The notes under the pieces: model-generated
The model's database searches: none
What the model saw: only the letters and a program-made list of their open reading frames with translations
Told to the model about the DNA's origin: nothing
Source of the DNA: JALHMI01 sp964598535
Lineage (GTDB): Bacteria; Planctomycetota; Planctomycetia; Pirellulales; PALSA-1355
NCBI GenBank assembly: GCA_964598535.1
Contig: CAZRCI010000002.1
Coordinates: 124,001 to 188,000 of the forward strand
Direction of reading: 5' to 3'
Length of the DNA: 64,000 nucleotides
Part shown: positions 24,483-33,355 of the stretch, piece after piece
Position numbering within the stretch: the first letter of the stretch is position 1
Layout: every line of letters starts with the position of its first letter
Program-made: the position numbers and the translations under genes

Positions 24483-27400
24483 ATGACGCGACTGTGGTTG
24501 ATCGCCGTTTGCTGGATCTTGCTGGCGGGGCTGGCCGAGGCCGACGGGCCGCCCCCCGAGCCTGACTATGGCACGCACGCAGCGCCGCTGTTGAGAAAAT
24601 ATTGCGCCGGCTGTCACAATGAGACGGAGCGCGAAGGCGACCTCGTGCTGCAATCGCACGGCCAGGTCGTCGGCGAAGGGCCTAGCGGCCCGCTCTTGAC
24701 TCCCGGAAAATCGGCCGAAAGCCGATTGGTGCGAGTGCTCACCGGTCAGGAAGAACCGGCGATGCCGCCCGAGGGCAATCCACGCCCTACCGAGGAGGAG
24801 ATCGCGAGGCTGGCCGCTTGGATCGACGCGGGCGCGAAAAAGCCGCACGTGGAATCGTCCAGCCCCACGACGATCGATGTGCCACGTATCGAGCCCCGCG
24901 ACAAGGTTCGTGAGGCGATCTCGTCGCTGGCATTCGCGCCCGACGGGAAGTCGCTGGCCGTGGGACGATTCAGCGATGTGGAACTGTTCGGCTTGCCAGA
25001 TCGGACGGTTACACGCAGGTTGGGTCCACACCGTGGACGGATCAACAGCGTGCGGTTTTCCACGGATGGCGCCTTGCTTGTCGTGGGCGCGGGAGAACCG
25101 GGAGCGGCGGGCGAAGCGCGAATCTGGCGCATGGCCGATGGCGGACTCGTTGGCAGCTTCGCAGGCCATATGGATAGCATTTATGCGGCCTCGCTTAGCC
25201 CCGATGGGAAGTTGCTGGCCACCAGCAGTTACGATCAACAGATCAAGCTGTGGGACGTCTCCTCGGGCGAAGAGTTGCGCACGCTCAGCGGGCATAACGA
25301 TGCGGTATTTGACTTGGCGTTCCGGCCCGACGGCAAGATTTTGGCAAGCGCGAGCGGCGACCGAACCGTCAAGCTGTGGGATGTTGCCAGCGGTGAACGG
25401 CTTGACACACTAAGTCAGCCGACCAAGGAACAGTATTGCGTGGCATTTAGTCCGGATGGCCGGCGTGTGGCGGCCGGCGGCGCGGACAATCGAATTCGCA
25501 TCTGGCAAGTAAGCGATTCGGGAAATGAAAACACCAACCCTATCCTCTACTCGCGCTTTGCCCACGAGGGGCCGGTGGTGAACCTCGTTTTCTCGGCAGA
25601 CGGGGCGCTGCTCATCTCGGCCGGAGAAGACCACACGGTGAAGATTTGGGACGCGGAGCCGATGAACGAGCGGTTGTTGCTGGAAAGGCAGAGCGATTGG
25701 GCGCCGGCGCTCGCCGTATCGCCCGATACCAAGCAAGTTGGCGTGGGGCGGCTCGACGGCAGCCTTGTGTTTTATGACACGCAGTCGGGCAATCTCGTGC
25801 CACCTCCTCCGCCCCCGAAGCCAGAGCTTGCCATTCTACCGGTACGAGGTGTCCAAAGCGGCGCGTCGACGCAAATGACCTTGACCGGCAAGCATTTGGC
25901 CGATGCGACCGCCATTAAGGGCAGTCGCGACGATATTCGGGTTACGATCGTCGGGCAGCGCGCAAACGACGCCTTGCAGGTCGAGGTGCAGCCGGCGGCG
26001 GACGTGCCGCGCGGACGGTACGAACTGTGGGTCGTCTCGCCGGCCGGCGAAAGTCAGCGGCAGAAACTGTTCATCGATGACCTCGCGCAGCTTTCCGAAC
26101 GCGAACCGAACAATATTTTCGCCGACGCGAATGAAATACCTTTGGAATCCGGTGTGTGGGGCGTGTTGGCGTCACGCGGCGATGTCGATTGTTACAGATT
26201 CCGCGCACGCGCCGGGCAATGCCTGGTTTTCGACGTCGCGGCCGAGTTGATCGGCTCGAAAGCTAACGTTGTGCTCACTGTGGCCGATGCCCTCGGCCGG
26301 GTGCTGGCGGACAACAACGATTTTGGTGGGAAGCTCGACCCACTGCTCGCGTTCGTGACACCGGCCGACGGTGAATACGTGATTGCCGTGAGCGATTTGA
26401 TGCGCGATGGAAGCGGAGAGCATGGGTATCGCCTATCGGTTGGAGAATTGGCGGTACCAACGGCCGTATTCCCGTTGAGCGTGCCGGCCGACCAGGACAG
26501 CGAGGTGCTTGTAACCGGGTACAACCTGTCGGCGGAGCTGAAAGTGCGGGTGCCGGCTGCGCAGGCGGGTGAAGTGGAAGTGCCGCTCGACGGCAAGCGA
26601 TTCCGTGTTCGCCAACCTCTAAAGGTCGTCGTTGGCACGTTGGGCGAGACACTCGAAGTGGAGCCGAATGACAGTCCTCAATCGGCGACCGCGTTGGCAA
26701 CGCCGGCAACGGTGAATGGCCGAATCTATTCCCCGAGTGGATCGACCGACGAGGACTACTTTCGTTTTACAAGCAAGGCCGGTCAAACCTGGATCGTGGA
26801 GACCGACGCCCAGCGGCGCGGCGCTCCGACGGATACGGTCATCGAAGTGCTCGACGCAGCCGGCAAACCGATCGAACGGGTACTCTTGCAGGCCGTGCGC
26901 GATTCGAATGTGACATTCCGCGGGATTGACAGCGTGACACGCGATTGTCGGGTGGTGAACTGGGAAGAGATGCAGCTTAACCAACTGCTTTATCTAAATG
27001 GCGAGGTCGTGCGGCTGTTTCGTTCGCCACGAGGCCCGGATTCAGGCTTTTTGTTTTATGAGGGGGACGGCGGCAAGCGGCTCCTCTACTACGACACCAC
27101 GGCCACGGTACATGCCGTCGAAACTCCCTGCTATATCGTCGAGCCTCATGCGCCCGGTTCGCAACTCATCTCCACGGGTTTGCCGGTGTTTCCAATCTAC
27201 TACACGAATGATGACGATGCGCAGCGGCGGATTGGCGGGGATTCGCGATTGACTTTTACCGCGCCGGCGAATGGTGAGTACCTGGTCCGCGTGCGCGACT
27301 CAAGGGGGGCTAGTGGCGAACGGTACGGCTATCGCCTTACGGTTCGACCTCGAATGCCGGACTTCAACGTTCAGGTTCGCGGCGCCGACAAGGTGGGACG

Positions 27401-28022
27401 CGAAAGCGGATCGCAATTTATCGTGACGGTTGATCGCATCGACGGCTTTGACGAATCCGTAGTCGTCGAGATTTCAAACCTGCCGGCCGGAATCACGGTC
27501 TCGTCGCCCGTAGTCATTCAGCCAGGGCACCGCGAAGCGCACGGTGTGCTCTTCGCCGCGGCCGATGCCCAGCAACCCGCCGCCGACGCTCTCAAGCAGA
27601 TCAAGGTACATGCCCGAGCGACAAACGCCGGTGCCGAGATTGTCAAAGAATTGCGCGCGTTCGGGAATCTGAAGATCGACGAAAAGCCCAAGTTGCTGGT
27701 GCGCTTGGAGCCGGCCGAGTTGACGATCGCCCCGGGCGCGACCGTCACGGCGACGCTCAAGGTTGAACGCAACGGGCACGATGATCTGGTGACCTTCGAG
27801 GTCCAGAATCTGCCGCACGGCGTGATTGTGGACAATATCGGCCTCAATGGCGTGCTGATGCCCAAGGGAGAGAGTGAACGCCAAATTTTCTTGACGGCCG
27901 ACGCGTGGGTGCCGGAGACCGACCGGTTGTGCTTTGCGATCGGTCAGCAGGTGGGCGGGCAGTGTTCTCCGCCGGTGATGTTGCACGTTCGCAAGCCAAA
28001 CGCCTTGGCGGAAGCGAAATAA
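24483..28022 (+). CDS. Fused cytochrome-WD40-PPC/Ig-like secreted protein (cluster 1)
   Basis: The product is 1179 residues from ATG 24483; an in-frame GTG lies 15 bases earlier. Order: signal peptide; PSCyt1-type cytochrome c with CAGCH (41-45) and AMPPEG as probable axial Met; WD40 propeller (about 145-430, with repeats such as DKQVG-type blades and IKLWDVSSGEELRTLSGH); an IPT-like domain (LTGKHLADATAIKG); PPC-type domains (REPNNIFADANEI and VEPNDSPQSATAL starts); an Ig-like domain (GFDESVVVEISNLPAGI); and a final beta domain (TVTATLKVERNGHDD). It is the last gene of cluster 1. Large exported scaffold with one heme is the inferred nature. Confidence 0.9.
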   Translation: MTRLWLIAVCWILLAGLAEADGPPPEPDYGTHAAPLLRKYCAGCHNETEREGDLVLQSHGQVVGEGPSGPLLTPGKSAESRLVRVLTGQEEPAMPPEGNPRPTEEEIARLAAWIDAGAKKPHVESSSPTTIDVPRIEPRDKVREAISSLAFAPDGKSLAVGRFSDVELFGLPDRTVTRRLGPHRGRINSVRFSTDGALLVVGAGEPGAAGEARIWRMADGGLVGSFAGHMDSIYAASLSPDGKLLATSSYDQQIKLWDVSSGEELRTLSGHNDAVFDLAFRPDGKILASASGDRTVKLWDVASGERLDTLSQPTKEQYCVAFSPDGRRVAAGGADNRIRIWQVSDSGNENTNPILYSRFAHEGPVVNLVFSADGALLISAGEDHTVKIWDAEPMNERLLLERQSDWAPALAVSPDTKQVGVGRLDGSLVFYDTQSGNLVPPPPPPKPELAILPVRGVQSGASTQMTLTGKHLADATAIKGSRDDIRVTIVGQRANDALQVEVQPAADVPRGRYELWVVSPAGESQRQKLFIDDLAQLSEREPNNIFADANEIPLESGVWGVLASRGDVDCYRFRARAGQCLVFDVAAELIGSKANVVLTVADALGRVLADNNDFGGKLDPLLAFVTPADGEYVIAVSDLMRDGSGEHGYRLSVGELAVPTAVFPLSVPADQDSEVLVTGYNLSAELKVRVPAAQAGEVEVPLDGKRFRVRQPLKVVVGTLGETLEVEPNDSPQSATALATPATVNGRIYSPSGSTDEDYFRFTSKAGQTWIVETDAQRRGAPTDTVIEVLDAAGKPIERVLLQAVRDSNVTFRGIDSVTRDCRVVNWEEMQLNQLLYLNGEVVRLFRSPRGPDSGFLFYEGDGGKRLLYYDTTATVHAVETPCYIVEPHAPGSQLISTGLPVFPIYYTNDDDAQRRIGGDSRLTFTAPANGEYLVRVRDSRGASGERYGYRLTVRPRMPDFNVQVRGADKVGRESGSQFIVTVDRIDGFDESVVVEISNLPAGITVSSPVVIQPGHREAHGVLFAAADAQQPAADALKQIKVHARATNAGAEIVKELRAFGNLKIDEKPKLLVRLEPAELTIAPGATVTATLKVERNGHDDLVTFEVQNLPHGVIVDNIGLNGVLMPKGESERQIFLTADAWVPETDRLCFAIGQQVGGQCSPPVMLHVRKPNALAEAK

Positions 28023-28384
28023 GATCGTCACTAAGCGAACCTCGCCAACGTCGTGCCACCAGATCAGCACCACGATGAGGACGCCGATCTCCAACCGGCC
28101 GAGCGATTCATCCCAGTTACGTCGAAGGGCAATTGCAGGGTGGCGCCGTGCAAGGCATCGGCTGGGGCGTTGAACGAGGGATATGCGTACGACTTCAGCG
28201 GCCGCATGTAGAACGCTAGCCGGCGGCAATCGCCAATGCGAGCTACGCCGCGACTCGCGTGTCGATCGATGGAACCATTGCCTCGCGTGGCTTGCATTCG
28301 CCGGTGGGCCGGCAAGCGAGGGGCACTTTCTGCCAGCCATCGGGGGCGGCTGGCGGAGGCTTCACTTTTGCAAAGCCGACGTGG
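28023..28384. other. 362-base intergenic region between converging genes
   Basis: No convincing gene, RNA or strong terminator hairpin was seen. Short frames on both strands lack family resemblance. Confidence 0.45.
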
Positions 28385-28990
28385 CTACTCGGGCATTGGC
28401 TCCGGTGTGTCATCCGCACTGGGCTCCTGGGCGGCGTTCTTTTGCCGTTCGGCGGCCTCATCGACGTCGTTCACCGCAGCGCGAGTCGCCAGTGCCGAGG
28501 CGATTGCCGATTGCAGCGCGGGGCCGAATGTCTTGAGCAGCGAGGAGCCGACGGATTGGAGCATGCTGGTTCCGCGGCTCGGCCGCGAATCCTGTTCAGC
28601 GACGATTTTCTGGATGCGCTCGGTAATCTGCTCGTCCGCCAAGATTCGTTCCAGCAGCGCTGGCTCGGCCGGTTCTTCTCCGCGCCGCTTGGGAAATAGC
28701 GCCGTCGCGACAAGAAATCCGGCGGCGGCCGAAGCGCCAACGGCAGCCCAGGGATAACGTTCCGTCCACGCCGTAACGTCGACGCCGTTCTTCAGGGATT
28801 CACGCATGTTGGCAAGCGTATTGTCGATGGCTTGGCGGGCGGCGGCGGCTTCGTCGGCGAGGAACTGCGCCTCGGACTTGTGGGGCTTGGCTTCAGCGGC
28901 GTGCGGGTCGCGGGCGTCCGGCTTAAGTTTCTCGGTGCTCGCGGACGTCGTGCCCGAATCGGGCTCGCTGTGCCTGGTGTCGGCGTTCAT
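28385..28990 (-). CDS. Unknown membrane-anchored protein, third gene of YqjD-like set
   Basis: The product is 201 residues. The N-terminus is charged and polar (about 1-45), then a helical stretch (DEAAAARQAIDNTLANMRES) leads to a single membrane segment (YPWAAVGASAAAGFLVATAL, about 80-99). The C-terminal part is Ala/Glu-rich and coiled (ERILADEQITERIQKIVAEQ) and ends PEPMPE. The segment order resembles the C-terminal anchor of DUF883 proteins. The start overlaps the end of the upstream gene by 68 bases in another frame; no internal Met gives a shorter alternative that keeps the N-terminal helix. Confidence 0.72.
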   Translation of the reverse strand: MNADTRHSEPDSGTTSASTEKLKPDARDPHAAEAKPHKSEAQFLADEAAAARQAIDNTLANMRESLKNGVDVTAWTERYPWAAVGASAAAGFLVATALFPKRRGEEPAEPALLERILADEQITERIQKIVAEQDSRPSRGTSMLQSVGSSLLKTFGPALQSAIASALATRAAVNDVDEAAERQKNAAQEPSADDTPEPMPE

Positions 28991-29426
28991 ACTTCTGCAC
29001 CGTTTGTTTGCGGAACTTGGATTGAAGCAACACGAACATCGTGGCGAGACCGAGGCTGAGTGTCAAAAGCAACCCGCCACCTAGAATAAGATTACCGGCC
29101 CATGCGCGATTTCCCAGAACCTCGCTGAGAAGTTGCGTTAACCCGAGCATTGCCAAGACAGTAGCCGTAACCACGGCAGTTACCGCCACGCTGGCGGCAA
29201 CCAATGCCGCGGCCGACCAAAATGCGGCCCGTCGGACCAACAACGCAAGGGCGTCGCGTTTTGCCGAAGCATAAAGCTTTGCATACTCATCCAATTCTTC
29301 GAGTTGGGCTTGAAACTGGCGAAATGCTTCGGGCCCCTTGGGCGTATGATTTTCCGGGCCGTCGGGCTCGTTCCGCGCGGATTGGCCGGAGAAGCTCGTC
29401 CTGTCAAAGCGATTGGTGGGCATCAT
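28923..29426 (-). CDS. YqjE / Holin-X-like two-TM membrane protein
   Basis: The product is about 167 residues from ATG 29426; the frame is open to 29456. Layout: polar N-terminus, helical segment FRQFQAQLEELDEYAKLYASAKRDAL, two hydrophobic helices (AALVAASVAVTAVVTATVLA and LILGGGLLLTLSLGLATMFV), and a basic tail (KFRKQTVQKYERRHQAQRAR). Two close TM helices after an amphipathic helix fit the YqjE/phage-holin-III superfamily. It is followed by an overlapping gene and preceded by a DUF883-like gene, recalling E. coli yqjD-yqjE. Confidence 0.72.
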   Translation of the reverse strand: MMPTNRFDRTSFSGQSARNEPDGPENHTPKGPEAFRQFQAQLEELDEYAKLYASAKRDALALLVRRAAFWSAAALVAASVAVTAVVTATVLAMLGLTQLLSEVLGNRAWAGNLILGGGLLLTLSLGLATMFVLLQSKFRKQTVQKYERRHQAQRARFGHDVREHRET

Positions 29427-29486
29427 GCGCCTCCGGAATTCGCCCCTGACGAGCACGCCCGGCGCTCGTCAGAAGCAACGTGTCAA

Positions 29487-29801
29487 CTAACGGCGAAACA
29501 ACAATCCTAGCAACATGCCCGCGCCGGCTGCGACGAGCACGGACTTCAGGGGATTGCGCGTAATGCGATCTTCAAGTGTGTCTTGAACATCCGTGACACA
29601 TTGCCGGGCGGATTCTCCAAGTCGCTGCGCACGCTGCTGGGCTTCCTCGCCGAGCGTGCGAGCTTCGAGCTGCAGCTCATGAACGGCGTTCCTGGCATGC
29701 GCGCCAACTCGATTGCCGACACGGTTCTTGTGATTTGGCAGAACAGAAGTCCTCCGCGAATTAAAAGGTTGCCCTATTCCTGGCCGTCTGGCGGTCAGCA
29801 T
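29487..29801 (-). CDS. ElaB/YqjD-like (DUF883) small membrane protein
   Basis: The product is up to 104 residues from ATG 29801. The conserved part is helical (VHELQLEARTLGEEAQQRAQRLGES, written here in two pieces in the gene order) followed by VTDVQDTLEDRITRNPL and a glycine-zipper membrane anchor SVLVAAGAGMLLGLLFRR at the very end. These are the marks of DUF883; in E. coli, YqjD associates with ribosomes at the membrane in stationary phase. A strong GGAGG at about 29751-29755 lies nine bases before an in-frame CTG at 29741, so a shorter protein of 84 residues with a rare CTG start is also possible. Confidence 0.72.
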   Translation of the reverse strand: MLTARRPGIGQPFNSRRTSVLPNHKNRVGNRVGAHARNAVHELQLEARTLGEEAQQRAQRLGESARQCVTDVQDTLEDRITRNPLKSVLVAAGAGMLLGLLFRR

Positions 29802-30122
29802 GATCGGTTGGCGAACGCCAAGCAACTCGCCGGCAGCACTCTCTCTGCAAGGCTAGCATGCCGCCCCGCTTCGCCTGACGCAGCCGGGCCCTGAGGGCAC
29901 GGTCTCGGAGAAAGCCACCCTGCAAAGTCCGCGCCAAAGGCTCGCCTAGAACTACGGATTGTTCGCGGCCGAGCGGTTGTATGGGTTGGAACGCGTGCAA
30001 CGCGGCCGCGCGGTTAGCGGTCCCATACTTTACCGCCAAGTTGCTTGAGCCGCTGGCAGCGCATCTAGTAAGTTTGGAGCAATCCCCTGCTGCGCAACTG
30101 ACCGAACAGGCTTGGCTCTGCA
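29802..30122. other. 321-base divergent intergenic region
   Basis: This separates the YqjD-like set (minus) from the metallopeptidase (plus) and should hold both promoters. I see no clear -35/-10 pair and no gene. Confidence 0.4.
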
Positions 30123-31112
30123 TTGAATCGCGTTCGTCTTCTAATCCTGCTGCTTGGCCCCTTGCCGATTGTCGGTTCGTCTTGGGCCGTTTCCGCGTGG
30201 TTCAAGTCAGAACCTCGGGCGGTGGTGATGCGCAATAGCCTTCTGCCTGGACAGTTGGGCGAATGGGCGTCTCTGAACGTTGTTCCGAACGCGCCGCGCG
30301 AGCCTGATGGATTACTAGAGTGGGAATGCATTCGACGAGCCGATCAATGGAGGCAACGACTTGGCGACGAGTGCGTGGTATTAGTGCGCACCCCCTTTGT
30401 CATTGGCGGAGACTTCAGCGAACAACAACTCAGTGCCTTGCACGACGGAACGATTCAGCCGGCCGTGCGTGCGATGCGCCGTACTTACTTTAGAACCGAA
30501 CCCGACGAGCCTGTGAGCGTGCTCGTGTTTCGCGACGAGGCGAGTTACGAGCGCTACTGCGAGCGGCTGTTCAACGAACGTGGCATTTCGATTTATGGCT
30601 ACTACAAGCCCAAGCAGCGGACGCTGGTGATGAATCTTGGCACCGGCCAAGGAACGTTGCTGCACGAGTTGACCCATGCCTTGGCTGACTTTGATTTCGA
30701 AGGGATGCCGAATTGGCTCAATGAGGGACTGGCGTGCCTGCATGAGCAGTCGCGATTTCGTGATTCGGGCGCAGGACCGTGGATCGAAGGGCTCGTGAAT
30801 TGGCGGCTCAGCGGCTTGCAGGAGGTCGCTCGGGCAGGACAACTTCGATCCTTGCGTGATCTGGTCGAGAACCCGCAGTTTCACGGGCACGGCGAGGGCA
30901 CAAACTATGCCCAGGCCCGTTATTTCTGCCTGTACATGCAGGAGCGGGGTGTGCTGGAGTCGTTTTATCGCGCGTTTCGACAGCGCTACGCGGACGATCC
31001 GCGAGGGATGCAGGCCTTTGCCGAGACGTTTCCGGCGATGAGCCTCGACGAATTAGACCGCGACTTCCGAAACTGGATGTTGAAGCTGCAAGCGGTCGAC
31101 GACCGACCGTAG
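30123..31112 (+). CDS. Secreted putative zinc metallopeptidase (HELTH type)
   Basis: The product is 329 residues from a TTG start; the hydrophobic leader LLILLLGPLPIVGSSWAV makes this start plausible. The catalytic region is LLHELTHALADFDF (HExxH) followed by MPNWLNEGLACLHE, the downstream NEGLA giving the third zinc ligand, as in gluzincins and DUF1570-like proteins. The preceding segment ISIYGYYKPKQRTLVMNL matches the equivalent strand in the gene at 16133. The C-terminus is helical (YAQARYFCLYMQERGVLESF). It is likely exported or membrane-tethered. Substrate unknown. Confidence 0.8.
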   Translation: MNRVRLLILLLGPLPIVGSSWAVSAWFKSEPRAVVMRNSLLPGQLGEWASLNVVPNAPREPDGLLEWECIRRADQWRQRLGDECVVLVRTPFVIGGDFSEQQLSALHDGTIQPAVRAMRRTYFRTEPDEPVSVLVFRDEASYERYCERLFNERGISIYGYYKPKQRTLVMNLGTGQGTLLHELTHALADFDFEGMPNWLNEGLACLHEQSRFRDSGAGPWIEGLVNWRLSGLQEVARAGQLRSLRDLVENPQFHGHGEGTNYAQARYFCLYMQERGVLESFYRAFRQRYADDPRGMQAFAETFPAMSLDELDRDFRNWMLKLQAVDDRP

Positions 31113-31246
31113 CGTCGCTCCAGACTCGGTGGGGAGATGCGCGACACCGCCCAATGCGCGAGCGGTGTGGCGCAAACCAATCAGCGGGTGCACCCAGCAA
31201 GGCGATACCCGACAATGAAACGTTGCCGGAGCATTGGCGAGGATCG

Positions 31247-31447
31247 TTATTGGCCGTCTTTACTGGCCGCGGTTTGCGTCCAAGCTGGCGGATCGCTTGC
31301 CGGAAATGATTCGTCCGACGCTTCGTTTACGGGATCCTCGAACGTTCGAGGCGACTCGCGCACCTGTGAGCTAAGAGGGGGCTTCTTGCGCGAGGTGCTC
31401 GGCTTGATTGGTACTCGTGGTGAAGTGGAGACTTTTTTGGAGGCCAT
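31247..31447 (-). CDS. Small FPASDPP-motif protein
   Basis: The product is 66 residues from ATG 31447, with AGGAG eight bases upstream. The N-terminal half is Lys/Ser/Pro-rich. The C-terminal half has NEASDESFPASDPPAWTQ, a short motif I recall from many small unannotated proteins in diverse bacteria. No Cys, no membrane segment. Function unknown. Because of its size and antisense shadows it is easily missed in annotation. Confidence 0.75.
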   Translation of the reverse strand: MASKKVSTSPRVPIKPSTSRKKPPLSSQVRESPRTFEDPVNEASDESFPASDPPAWTQTAASKDGQ

Positions 31448-31766
31448 CGTTCGAACTCCTACAGGTGCGGCTCAGTAGAGCAAAGGGTTCGGGGCACGCT
31501 GTTAGGAATCGTAGAACGCGGCCCAGTCGACGGCAACCTTGGCGGGATAGGCCCCGGTTGGTGGGGCCGCGGGCGCAGGAACGAAACGCCGGGCATGAAG
31601 ACTACGATTACTATTCGGCCGCAAACAGCGAATGGCACGGCTCGCCGAAGCCGGTCAGGGAAGCAATGGCTTCTGGCAATTTGCCGTCCGCGTTTACCGT
31701 TGGCAGATCGTGCCGGATATCACCAGCGCAATTGGTTCGGCAGAACGTTGAGTCTGGCCTCCATGC
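31448..31766. other. 319-base intergenic region
   Basis: Mostly featureless. On the minus strand an open stretch ending at about 31506 has a peptide-like end (AYPAKVAVDWAAFYDS then TAA) but only about 40 codons after an in-frame stop and no start, so it is not called. Confidence 0.4.
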
Positions 31767-33113
31767 CTAGTTCCAGAACCAGCCGTCGGTCGGGGCGGCC
31801 GCCTGCTGACGAACGGTGGTAAGTTCAGCGTTTTGTTCCAGGCTAGCCAGCGGCGCCAAGGGATTGATCAACACGCCGCCCGAAACGCTGAGGATCCAAG
31901 CGCCGCTCTTGCGGACGGCGCTAGCCTGTGAATCCACCTGTTGCGGAGCATGGTAGACCTCGACCGGCAATTCGTCACCGGCCAGCAGCGCCATGTTCCA
32001 ACCGGCCTTCTCGGTGAGATTTTCCTGGACAATCAGTGCGGCAAGGACGGCCATGTCCATGCAGTTTCGCAATTGTCCGAAGATCGCGTCCTGCTGCGAA
32101 AGTTCCTCGTAGTGCTGGGTCATCAGGTCCGACCATCGGCGTGCCAGCGTGTCATTCTTGCCGGATGCACGGCGCTGGCCGTTGGCGTCGAGGAATTGAT
32201 CTTCGGTCATGGCCTTGACGCCCAGCTTGCGAAACTCGAACGCGAGTCCCTCGGCATCCGCGACGATCGCATCGACCTTGGGCTCCAGCCACCACCGCGG
32301 CAGCATATTGGTGCCGCGGGTGCTGTTGATCATGCTCAGATAGCTGGGCAACTGCCGGATGGGCGATTGTTCGAAGCCCATTGCGATTCGTTTCATGCGA
32401 TAGTCCGCAGCGACCAGGACCCGGGCAAAGTGGCTCGTCGTCGGAACGCCCTGGACAGTGATCGTCTGAGGGCCCACGGCTTGTTCGAGCTGATCGAGCA
32501 CCGGCTGGATGTTGTCTCCCGGATTGGTAAGCCGTTTGATCAGCGCTGCTGAGCGAGTGAGGCCTTCGTTGGAAGGATCGATCGAGCACGAGATGCCGGT
32601 CGCCTGGGCGCTCGCCGAGGAACGTAGCGCGACGAGCAGGTCGTCGAGGAGCAACACCGGTTGATCGGTGGTCATGCCAACGACTTCGCCCAGAGCGTTG
32701 AGTTTCCAGCCTTCGGCAGGTCCGGCAATGACGATGTCCCCACGTTCTGGATAGACCAACACGTACTGAATACGTTGCAAACCGCCGAGATAGCGAATTT
32801 CGTCGGGGAGCGGAGTGCCGGTTGTGCGATGCGCCGCGATGGCGGCCTCGAGGCCCCGGAGCGAGATCTTGCGAAGGCTTTTGTCCTTGAGAACGCTTGG
32901 CACGGCCCCAAAGTTGTCTTGGCGGAACTGCTTAAGAGCGTTGAGTTGGTCGGGCTGAATCGTGGAAAGAATGCCGTTCGCGTCGATCGACACGCCACCG
33001 ACTTGTTGAGCGAGAAACTGGGCACGGGCCGAGGATGCTACCAATGCCAGAACGAGTGGCGCAAACGCCAGCAGCGTAGCAAGGTGTGACCAGGTGCGAC
33101 GGCGGAACGACAT
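31767..33113 (-). CDS. DUF1598 family secreted protein
   Basis: The product is 448 residues with a signal peptide (LLAFAPLVLALVASSARA, then QFL). The family pattern is VGGVSIDANGIL, LRKISLRGLEAAI, LGGLQRIQYVLVYPERGDIVIAGPAEGWKL, GISCSIDPSNEGL, and ADYRMKRIAMGFEQSPI. DUF1598 is known essentially from planctomycetes and has no assigned activity. The C-terminus ends DGWFWN. It appears monocistronic. The 242 bases upstream contain no gene. Confidence 0.88.
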   Translation of the reverse strand: MSFRRRTWSHLATLLAFAPLVLALVASSARAQFLAQQVGGVSIDANGILSTIQPDQLNALKQFRQDNFGAVPSVLKDKSLRKISLRGLEAAIAAHRTTGTPLPDEIRYLGGLQRIQYVLVYPERGDIVIAGPAEGWKLNALGEVVGMTTDQPVLLLDDLLVALRSSASAQATGISCSIDPSNEGLTRSAALIKRLTNPGDNIQPVLDQLEQAVGPQTITVQGVPTTSHFARVLVAADYRMKRIAMGFEQSPIRQLPSYLSMINSTRGTNMLPRWWLEPKVDAIVADAEGLAFEFRKLGVKAMTEDQFLDANGQRRASGKNDTLARRWSDLMTQHYEELSQQDAIFGQLRNCMDMAVLAALIVQENLTEKAGWNMALLAGDELPVEVYHAPQQVDSQASAVRKSGAWILSVSGGVLINPLAPLASLEQNAELTTVRQQAAAPTDGWFWN

Positions 33114-33355
33114 GGATGCCTCCCTCGAAATGCCTCTCGCGACGGCGCTTCACGCGGCGCCCGCAATGTTTCCGTTGGCGATGAAGATGAGTTTGCCAGC
33201 CACGGCCTGAAACCGTGGGAAGAACAGCGGACGGAAGTCGCCCTAAGCTGCTTGCTGGATAATAAATAGGATAATTTGGAGGTTTGGGGGGAGCAAGCAG
33301 ATTTCTCTGCCCTATCGCCGTGCCGGGAGGCCGAAAATGGGGCATTTTTCGCGAA

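Noticed and set aside
31506..31625. Peptide end PAKVAVDWAAFYDS on the minus strand
   Set aside because: Only about 40 codons after an in-frame stop and no start codon; may be a remnant but cannot be supported.
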